The notes under the pieces are model-generated. The model searched no databases, was not told the origin of the DNA, and worked only from the letters and a program-made list of their open reading frames with translations. From assembly GCF_020172685.1 (NCBI RefSeq), contig NZ_CP083986.1, positions 4,782,672-4,794,062 on the forward strand: DNA of 11,391 bases, in the 5' to 3' direction. Of this stretch, positions 1-5,773 are shown in pieces. This stretch comes from [Mycobacterium] nativiensis (GTDB lineage: Bacteria; Actinomycetota; Actinomycetes; Mycobacteriales; Mycobacteriaceae). The position numbers were made by a program, and so were the translations under genes. How positions within the stretch are numbered: the first letter of the stretch is position 1; the number at the start of each line of letters is the position of its first letter.

Positions 1-36
1 TTATCTGGTGTCGCGAGCATGTGTGTATGACTGTTA

Positions 37-73
37 CCGATTAGGTGCGTCCCGTGCCGATCAGCCTAATCGG
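37..73. repeat. Perfect 9-bp inverted repeat
   Basis: CCGATTAGG at 37-45 is matched exactly by its reverse complement CCTAATCGG at 65-73, with a 19-base loop. It lies downstream of the tetR stop on the minus strand. There is no T-run on either side, so it is not a convincing intrinsic terminator. It could be an operator or RNA hairpin for a gene left of the window. The rest of 1-181 shows no gene that I can support. Confidence 0.5.
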
Positions 74-181
74 GAACGATTGAATCGCACGGTGTGCCCG
101 CCTAGGGATTGCGCGGCTGCCATCCCGGCCCGTTTCTCCTGTCGCCTGCCCGGTTGCACTGATTGCGCCCCGGGAGAGGGC

Positions 182-877
182 TCACCCCGGGCGGTTGTCG
201 TCTGTGCCCCTTTGACCGTCGGGCTGTGGAACTGCGGATTGGGCTTCCTGGGTCCGGTGAGTGGCCAGGAAGTCGTCGACGATGCGGGCGCAGTCGTGTG
301 CGGTGATGGATCGCAGGCCGGTCATTCGTGCGAACGCGAGTGGTCCGATGAGTTGGCACAGTGCGAGATCCGGGTCCAGGCCGTCGAATTCAGCAGCGGC
401 CTCAATGTCTTGCAGGATGGCGTCGAAGGGCTGCCGGTATTGGTTGATGACCCGCGCTCGCAGCGCCTGCGGGGCATGTTCGGTGCTGGCGTGATCGATT
501 GTGGTCGGGCCCAGGGCGAGCCAGGCCAGCATGGTGATGTGTGCTGGGGCGTCGGCGAACAGCGCAGACTGTCGGGTGAGCAGTTCGATGAGTCGTTCGC
601 GCAATGTCCCACTGGCCGGCCCGGGTGGGGTTACTTGAGGTAAGAGTCGCTCGAAGGTGGCCGCGAGCAACTGCGATGAGCTGCCGAAATGGCGGTAGAG
701 GGTGGTGCGGGCCACCTTGGAAGCTTTGGTGACCGCCTCGATGGTGACGGCTTCGATGCCACCGCTGCTGAGCAGCGCGGTCGCGGCGTCGAGCAAGCGG
801 TTGCGCGACCGGGTCCGGCGGGGGTCAATATCGTCGTCATCGGGCACCGGCGGTACCTGCTCGCTGCTCACACCCAC
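182..877 (-). CDS. TetR/AcrR family transcriptional regulator
   Basis: This is probably a ligand-responsive dimeric repressor. The N-terminal TetR DNA-binding domain is clear at about residues 22-72: a first helix with RNRLLDAAT, then the helix-turn-helix with VTIEAVTKASKVARTTLYRHF at about 44-64, whose TTLYRHFG is the family hallmark. The remaining ~150 residues are helical and variable, as expected of a ligand/dimer domain, and do not reveal the ligand. Length (231 aa) is normal for the family. The start at 877 is GTG. A second GTG at 871 is better placed behind the GAGGGG purine run at about 884-889, so the protein may be two residues shorter. The gene diverges from the thioesterase gene. 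The shared spacer holds a 16-bp palindrome that is a good operator candidate, implying autoregulation and control of the neighbours. The tail after residue ~210 is polar and probably disordered. Confidence 0.93.
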   Translation of the reverse strand: MGVSSEQVPPVPDDDDIDPRRTRSRNRLLDAATALLSSGGIEAVTIEAVTKASKVARTTLYRHFGSSSQLLAATFERLLPQVTPPGPASGTLRERLIELLTRQSALFADAPAHITMLAWLALGPTTIDHASTEHAPQALRARVINQYRQPFDAILQDIEAAAEFDGLDPDLALCQLIGPLAFARMTGLRSITAHDCARIVDDFLATHRTQEAQSAVPQPDGQRGTDDNRPG

Positions 878-936
878 TCACCCCTCGCCTCATTCCAGAT
901 TCCCGACCAATTACCCGCGTCACCGCCCGTAACGGG

Positions 937-952
937 TACCGTACCAACGGTA
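937..952. promoter_or_regulatory. Candidate TetR operator in the divergent spacer
   Basis: TACCGTACCAACGGTA is a perfect 6-4-6 inverted repeat, overlapped on its left by the 5-1-5 palindrome GGTACCGTACC (935-945). It sits in the 101-base spacer between the divergent tetR (start 877) and thioesterase (start 979) genes, 26 bases before the latter. Size, symmetry and place fit a TetR-type operator. Flanking motifs CCCGTAACG (926-934) and GTAGCGCAGCG (950-960) recur in the next intergenic region. Binding is inferred. Confidence 0.55.
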
Positions 953-978
953 GCGCAGCGAAACTATGTGTACCGAAG

Positions 979-1536
979 GTGTCGTTGGTGGCCGATCACT
1001 CACCGCATCACGATGTCGCGTCCGGCCGCTCGGGTGCGGCACGGCCTGAGCTGCTGCCCGCACATACTCGGACGTGTATGGGTTGCGGACCGCAGAATCC
1101 GCACGGTCTGCAGCTGGTGGTTTACCGCAGCGGCGACACGGTGTACGCGGACGTGACTTTCGACGAACGCCACGTCGGCGCGCCCGGTCTGGCGCACGGC
1201 GGGGCGGTCGCCGCCGCCTGCGACGACGTGCTGGGGTTCGCGCTGTGGATTGCCGGCGCGCCCGCTGTGACACGCAGCCTGACCGTCGAATACCTCCAGC
1301 CGGTCGTGCTGCATCGATCCCACCGCATCACCGCGCACATTGCCTCCCGGGAAGGCCGCGTGCTGCACATCGGCGCAACCGGCACCGACCCCGAGGGGGC
1401 CACCCGATTCACCGCAAATGCGGTGTTCGTCGTGGTCACCGCCGATCACTTCGCCGCCTATGGCGACGTAGCAGCGTTCGAACATCTTCTTCGGCGGCTC
1501 GGGGACAACGGGGCGCCGAGCGATCCGGAATCCTGA
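979..1536 (+). CDS. PaaI-type hotdog-fold thioesterase
   Basis: This is a probable acyl-CoA (or acyl carrier) thioesterase of the PaaI/4HBT hotdog superfamily, acting in the cytosol. The domain spans about residues 33-158. The central helix carries the diagnostic GLAHGGAVAAACDD (70-83), with HGG at 73-75 and acidic D82/D83, one of which is likely catalytic. The strand TVEYLQPV is also typical. Near the front is TCMGCGPQNPHGLQL, with C33 and C36, a common opening of actinobacterial PaaI-like proteins. About 30 residues precede the domain and look disordered, so the GTG start at 979 may be too early. There is only a weak GAAGG immediately before it. The gene faces away from tetR across a palindromic spacer and reads toward the DUF6188-like and mmpL genes, suggesting a role in processing the acyl compound that the transporter handles or responds to. 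The substrate cannot be read from the sequence. Confidence 0.88.
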   Translation: MSLVADHSPHHDVASGRSGAARPELLPAHTRTCMGCGPQNPHGLQLVVYRSGDTVYADVTFDERHVGAPGLAHGGAVAAACDDVLGFALWIAGAPAVTRSLTVEYLQPVVLHRSHRITAHIASREGRVLHIGATGTDPEGATRFTANAVFVVVTADHFAAYGDVAAFEHLLRRLGDNGAPSDPES

Positions 1537-1543
1537 CCCGCAA

Positions 1544-1587
1544 CCCGTAACGCTATTACTAGTAGCGCAGCGCTACTTGCCGTACCA
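1544..1587. promoter_or_regulatory. Second palindromic regulatory site, sharing motifs with the tetR operator region
   Basis: AGTAGCGCAGCGCTACT (1561-1577) is a perfect 8-1-8 palindrome, preceded by a second palindrome TACTAGTA (1557-1564). Three motifs match the tetR/thioesterase spacer exactly: CCCGTAACG (1544-1552 and 926-934), GTAGCGCAGCG (1562-1572 and 950-960) and CCGTACCA (1580-1587 and 939-946). The first two are separated by 9 bases here and by 15 bases there. This is probably a second binding site for the same regulator, placed just before the DUF6188-like gene. It could instead act as a hairpin between the two genes. Confidence 0.5.
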
Positions 1588-1615
1588 TTTCAGTGCAGAC
1601 CGGTTGGGCGTCGAC

Positions 1616-1620
1616 GGAGG
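1616..1620 (+). promoter_or_regulatory. Ribosome binding site GGAGG for the DUF6188-like gene
   Basis: A full GGAGG lies six bases before the ATG at 1627. It is the clearest Shine-Dalgarno sequence on the plus strand here and fixes that start. Confidence 0.8.
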
Positions 1621-1626
1621 TGCGCG

Positions 1627-2061
1627 ATGTACACCACGTGGATCGAAGGTTGCACCGTGCAGCGGATGTCGTTGCAGGGTGATCTGGTGTTGAGCTTTGA
1701 TGACGCCAACGAGGTAGTCATCAGTTGCCTGCTGTGGCTTGCCCTGCCGGCTAGCGGTGAGTTTCCGGCCGAGGAAGTGCTCATCGACCCGCGCGAGGTC
1801 GCCGCCCACCAACGTCCGCTACTGGATCTGGCGGGTGCGGTGTGCACGAAGGCATGCCACGACGATTCCGGTCGGCTACTCCTGAGCTTCTCCAACGGCC
1901 TGCGCATCGAGGTCAGCGCCAACGAGCGCGCCACCGCCTGGGAGCTCTACGGCAAACACCACGGTTACATGGCGTGCCTGCCGCACGGCAGGGTCAAGGT
2001 GGTCCGCCATGACATCCCCTACGACGAGGACGACAATGCCGGTGCAACGACCCCCAACTAA
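1627..2061 (+). CDS. DUF6188-like protein, function unknown
   Basis: This is a 144-residue, probably cytosolic protein with no signal peptide or membrane segment. Alternating hydrophobic strands suggest a beta-rich fold made of two similar halves. Each half has a 'hydrophobic strand, Asp/Asn, Gly or Glu, hydrophobic strand' pattern: LVLSFDDANEVVIS at about 19-32 and LLLSFSNGLRIEVS at about 84-97. The second half is followed by a TAWELYG stretch. That arrangement resembles the DUF6188 family of mycobacteria, as I recall it; the role of that family is unknown. The ATG start is set by a strong GGAGG. The gene ends 54 bases before mmpL and probably shares its transcript, so it may be an accessory factor of the transporter. 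The last ~15 residues are acidic and polar. Confidence 0.7.
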   Translation: MYTTWIEGCTVQRMSLQGDLVLSFDDANEVVISCLLWLALPASGEFPAEEVLIDPREVAAHQRPLLDLAGAVCTKACHDDSGRLLLSFSNGLRIEVSANERATAWELYGKHHGYMACLPHGRVKVVRHDIPYDEDDNAGATTPN

Positions 2062-2115
2062 GGATCTTCGTCATCGCCGGCAGCCGAGTCATTGTGACCG
2101 GCGGCAGCGTCTTTC

Positions 2116-5100
2116 GTGGGCGCAGGCGCGGTGAGTGCGGACAACCCGGGCGGTGCGGGCACGGCAACCCTGCCTGTGCGGGCCCGCAACGGGGTGGCCG
2201 ATCCGGGCCAATCCAGTGAGTACAGCAGCCGGTTAGCAACACTGGCCGGGTTCACGGTGCGTCATAAAGCACTGGTCATCGGCGGCTGGATCGCCGTCGC
2301 CGTGCTGCTTGCACTGGTGTTCCCGCAGCTGGAAACGGTGGTACGGCAGCAATCGGTGAACCTGATCCCCCGCGACGCCGCGTCGTTTCAAACCGTGGAC
2401 CGCATGAGCGCGGCCTTCGGTGAACAGGGCTCCAAAACGATGCTGGTCGTGGCGATGGAAGACCCCGACGGCTTAACCGCGCCGGTGCGCAACCGCTATG
2501 AGCAGTTGGTGGTGCAGCTGCGCGCCGATACCGACCACGTCTTGCTGGTTCAAGATCTGCTCGCCGACCCGGTCACCGCGGCGCATGCGACCAGCAATGA
2601 CGGCAAAGCCTGGTATCTGCCGGTGGGTGTGGCCGGCACCCTGGGTGACCCCAAGGCCGCCGAATCCGTCCAAGCCGTGCGCGACATCGCCGCCGGTTTA
2701 TTCGCCGGTTCACCGACGACCGTGCACGTGACGGGCCCGGCGGCCACCTTCAACGACCAGATCGCTGCCGCCGAACACGACCTGCTGCTGATCTCGATCG
2801 CCACCGCCGCGCTGATCGCACTGATCCTGCTGATTGTCTACCGGTCGGTGTTCACCGCCTTGCTGCCCCTGCTGGTGATCGGGGTCAGCCTGGCCGTCGG
2901 CCGTGGTGTGCTGTCTGTCCTCGGCGAGAGCGGCATGCCCGTCTCGCAGTTCACCGTGGCGTTCATGACCGTGATCCTGCTCGGGGCGGGCACCGACTAC
3001 ACGGTGTTTTTGATCAGCCGCTACCACGAACAGCGCCGCGCACATGTCCCCGCCGATCAGGCCGTCATTCATGCCACCGCCAGCATCGGGCGCGTGATCC
3101 TGGCCTCGGCGGCCACCGTTGCGCTGGCCTTTTTTGCCATGGTTTTCGCTCGCCTCAGTGTTTTCGCCGGGCTCGGCCCGGCCTGCGCGGTCGCCGTGCT
3201 GGTCGGATTCCTGGCCACCGTGACCCTGTTGCCGCCGGTGCTGGCGCTGGCCGCCCGCCGTGGAATCGGCGAGCCGAAATCCGATCGAACCCGCCGCTAC
3301 TGGAACAGTGTCGCTGTCGCGGTGGTCCGCCGGCCGGTGCCACTGTTGGCCGTGAGCCTGGTGATCCTGCTGGCCCTCTCGGCCATCGCCACCACGATGA
3401 AGATCAGCTACGACGACCGCAAAGGCCAGCCTGCCACCACCGCCAGCAACCAGGGTTACCAACTGCTGGATCGCCACTTCCCCAAAGACGTCGTCATCAC
3501 CGAATTTCTCGTCGTGGAGAACCCCGACGACATGCGCACCAGCAAAGGTCTGGCCGACCTCGACGAGATGGCCTCCCGGGTCGCCCAAGTATCCGGGGTC
3601 ACCAAAGTCATCGGGATAACCCGCCCCACCGGCACCCGTCTCGAACAAGCCCAACTGTCTTGGCAGAACAGGCAGATCGGCGACAAGATGGCCGACGCCG
3701 TCGCCGATGGCGACGCACGAAAAGGCGACCTCACTCAACTCACCGACGGCGCCGATCAACTCGCTGGCGGCCTGGCCCAGCTCGATGCCGCCCTGCACGC
3801 GATCTTGACCCCGCTGTCGGGCGTACTGGCCCGAGCCCAATCCGGTGACACCCTGCTGTGGTCATCTCGACCGTTGCTGCAAGAACTTTCGGCCTCCGCA
3901 CCCACCGTCGACCAAGCCATCCAATCCGGCCCCGGGCTGCGGTCGCGGGCGGATCAAGCCGAAACCGCCCTCGCCGTGCTGGCCCCCCTCGTCGATGGCC
4001 TGAACACTTCCGAGTGGTGTGCCACCACGCCGCAATGCGCGCAAATCCGTAACCAGGTCCGGATCCTGGTGAGTTTGCGCGATAACGGATTCTTCACCGA
4101 AGTCGCCACCCTCGGCGATCGCTACAACCCTGACACCGACGCCACCATTGCTGGCACCCTTGCCGACATACAAGCCGCTGCCGCAGCACTTGACAAGGCC
4201 TTCGGAACTCAGGGTGATCCCGCGGACCCGGCCGGCAACATCGGCCGGCTCCAAGAGGGCGTCGGCCAACTCGCTTCCGGGGCGCAAGCGCTGGCCGCCG
4301 GTGTGCACGCCCTGGCCGACAGCAACATCGAAATGTTGGCTCGGATGGGCCAGGTCGCCGCCCAACTGCAGAACTCGGCCCGCGCCAGCGCCGGCTCTGA
4401 CGCAGCGAGCGGTTTCTACCTGCCCGCCAGTGCCTTCGATAACCGTCAATTCACCGACGTTGCCAAACAATTCCTCTCACCCGATGGCAAAACCGCCCGC
4501 TTTGTCGTCGAATCCAGCTACGACCCCTACAGCGCGCAGGCGATCACCCTCGCCCGCCAGATCGTCGAGACCGCCGACACCGCCCGCCCCAACACCACCC
4601 TGGCCAACGCCACTATCGCCGTTGCCGGGTTCCCCGCCGTCAACTCCGACATCCAACGGCTCCTGTCGGCTGACTTCACCCAACTGGCCATCAGCACCCT
4701 GGTCATCGTCGGACTCATCCTCATCCTGCTCTTGCGCGCCCTGCTCGCCCCGCTATACCTGCTGGGGACGGTCGTGCTGAACTACCTGGCCTCACTGGGC
4801 ATCGGAGTGCTGGTCTTCCAATGGGGACTCGGCTACGAAATCGCCTGGCCCGTCCCGTTGCTGGCTTTCATCATCCTGGTAGCCGTCGGCGCCGACTACA
4901 ACATGCTGCTCGTCTCACGGCTGCGGGAGGAATCCAAACACAACATTCGCGTAGGGGTACTGCGCACCGTCGCCCGCACCGGCTCGGTCATCACCTCGGC
5001 CGGAATCATCTTCGCCGCCAGCATGTTCGGACTGATGTTCGGCTCCATCGCGATCATGATCCAAGTCGGCCTCATCATCGGCTGCGGACTCCTACTCGAC

Positions 5101-5247
5101 ACATTCCTCGTTCGCACCCTCACCGTCCCCGCCATCGCCACACTCCTGCGCGAAGCCAGCTGGTGGCCCAACACGCCGCGCTCTATCCCACCTCCACACC
5201 GTCAGGCCCGCCTGAGCGATCCGTATTACGACACAGGCACCCTGTAA
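2116..5247 (+). CDS. mmpL: MmpL-family RND transporter
   Basis: This is an inner-membrane RND exporter of the MmpL group, whose members move lipids, siderophores or drugs across the mycobacterial cell envelope using the proton gradient. One membrane helix lies at about 52-70. A first periplasmic domain covers about 71-220, then a helix bundle covers about 222-380 and continues into 406-425. A large second periplasmic region runs to about 855, and the last bundle is about 857-1010. The paired proton-relay signatures are both intact: GTDYTVFLISR (D294, Y295) and GADYNMLLVSR (D927, Y928). Region ~530-760 is a long helical insert with heptad-like QLAGGLAQLDAAL and QLASGAQALAAG stretches, like the coiled-coil arm of MmpL4/MmpL5-type proteins. 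It carries a likely disulfide pair, C635 and C641. The start is uncertain: GTG 2116 or GTG 2131, both with weak ribosome sites; a stop at 2095 bars anything earlier. No mmpS gene is adjacent. Substrate unknown. Confidence 0.95.
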   Translation: MGAGAVSADNPGGAGTATLPVRARNGVADPGQSSEYSSRLATLAGFTVRHKALVIGGWIAVAVLLALVFPQLETVVRQQSVNLIPRDAASFQTVDRMSAAFGEQGSKTMLVVAMEDPDGLTAPVRNRYEQLVVQLRADTDHVLLVQDLLADPVTAAHATSNDGKAWYLPVGVAGTLGDPKAAESVQAVRDIAAGLFAGSPTTVHVTGPAATFNDQIAAAEHDLLLISIATAALIALILLIVYRSVFTALLPLLVIGVSLAVGRGVLSVLGESGMPVSQFTVAFMTVILLGAGTDYTVFLISRYHEQRRAHVPADQAVIHATASIGRVILASAATVALAFFAMVFARLSVFAGLGPACAVAVLVGFLATVTLLPPVLALAARRGIGEPKSDRTRRYWNSVAVAVVRRPVPLLAVSLVILLALSAIATTMKISYDDRKGQPATTASNQGYQLLDRHFPKDVVITEFLVVENPDDMRTSKGLADLDEMASRVAQVSGVTKVIGITRPTGTRLEQAQLSWQNRQIGDKMADAVADGDARKGDLTQLTDGADQLAGGLAQLDAALHAILTPLSGVLARAQSGDTLLWSSRPLLQELSASAPTVDQAIQSGPGLRSRADQAETALAVLAPLVDGLNTSEWCATTPQCAQIRNQVRILVSLRDNGFFTEVATLGDRYNPDTDATIAGTLADIQAAAAALDKAFGTQGDPADPAGNIGRLQEGVGQLASGAQALAAGVHALADSNIEMLARMGQVAAQLQNSARASAGSDAASGFYLPASAFDNRQFTDVAKQFLSPDGKTARFVVESSYDPYSAQAITLARQIVETADTARPNTTLANATIAVAGFPAVNSDIQRLLSADFTQLAISTLVIVGLILILLLRALLAPLYLLGTVVLNYLASLGIGVLVFQWGLGYEIAWPVPLLAFIILVAVGADYNMLLVSRLREESKHNIRVGVLRTVARTGSVITSAGIIFAASMFGLMFGSIAIMIQVGLIIGCGLLLDTFLVRTLTVPAIATLLREASWWPNTPRSIPPPHRQARLSDPYYDTGTL

Positions 5248-5319
5248 CCGCCGCAGATTGGGGGATTACGGCTACGGGTGCGTGGTTTCGGCGCCACAAT
5301 GGCTGGAATCGCGAGTGAA

Positions 5320-5379
5320 GTGCAGGCGGTGCCCCAAGCCGTTGTTGCGATGGCACCCATTAGCCGCCGCCCCCTGCAC
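5320..5379. repeat. Nested inverted repeats spanning the tnpC 3' end
   Basis: The outer arms are GTGCAGG (5320-5326) and CCTGCAC (5373-5379). The inner arms are GGTGCC (5328-5333) and GGCACC (5352-5357). The structure covers the tnpC stop codon (5360-5362) and lies in the 112-base gap after mmpL. It may be a shared terminator for the converging transcripts, although no T-run is present, or a site near the left end of the mobile element. The rest of 5248-5359 shows nothing that I recognise. Confidence 0.4.
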
Positions 5380-5773
5380 CGTTTCCGGCGTCGAGTTGTC
5401 CGTAGAGCAGTGCGATTGTCGATTCTTGTTCGGCAAGCTTGGTTCTCAGTGCGCGGATCTCACCGTCCTTGGCGACCAGTTGGGCACGTAGGGCGGCTAC
5501 GACGGTGCTCTCGCGGCCCGTCGCGGCGTCGAGCGAAGGCGGCTGGCGTCGGTAGGCGTCGATGATCGCGACGAGGTCGCGGTGCTTGTAGACGGTCTTG
5601 CGTTCTACGCCGGCGCGGGCAGCGACGGTGGATATGTTGATGATGGCGTTGGTCTTGCGCAGGTGTTTGATGGCGCGTTCGATATCCCGGCGCTTGGTCT
5701 GGGAGATGTTCTTACGGTAGTCGGCCAGGGCGCGGCGGGCGTTATCCGAAGGGGGAGGGGGGCGTTGCCTCAT
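5360..5773 (-). CDS. TnpC-like (DUF6262-like) HTH and coiled-coil protein
   Basis: This is a 137-residue basic protein matching the small third protein of Tn554-type recombination trios (TnpC of Tn554 is about 125 aa). In that transposon TnpC helps, but is less essential than, TnpA and TnpB. A basic helix (about 14-40) is followed by a likely helix-turn-helix, ISTVAARAGVERKTVYKHRDL (47-67), the usual core of this family. A coiled coil (about 89-127) carries LRAQLVAKDGEIRALRTKLAEQ, and the tail is Gly-rich. The ATG at 5773 overlaps the tnpB stop as ATGA, and no ribosome site is visible, so translation is probably coupled to tnpB. The frame stays open upstream to 5968, but that extension is Arg-rich and out of frame with tnpB, so it was not used. 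It is inferred to bind DNA or the recombinases. The family name is from memory. Confidence 0.82.
   Translation of the reverse strand: MRQRPPPPSDNARRALADYRKNISQTKRRDIERAIKHLRKTNAIINISTVAARAGVERKTVYKHRDLVAIIDAYRRQPPSLDAATGRESTVVAALRAQLVAKDGEIRALRTKLAEQESTIALLYGQLDAGNGAGGGG

Noticed and set aside
169..191. CCCGGG ... CCCGGG pair at the tetR stop as an intrinsic terminator
   Set aside because: The two arms can pair, but no T-run follows on the minus strand and six-base CCCGGG palindromes are common in GC-rich DNA.
8..643. Open frame of 211 codons on the plus strand over the tetR gene
   Set aside because: It is antisense to a well-supported TetR gene, with biased composition and no family signature.
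2710..3840. Open frame of 376 codons on the minus strand inside mmpL
   Set aside because: It is antisense to an intact MmpL with both proton-relay motifs. Its Gln/His/Gly/Asp-rich product is typical of an antisense frame in GC-rich DNA.
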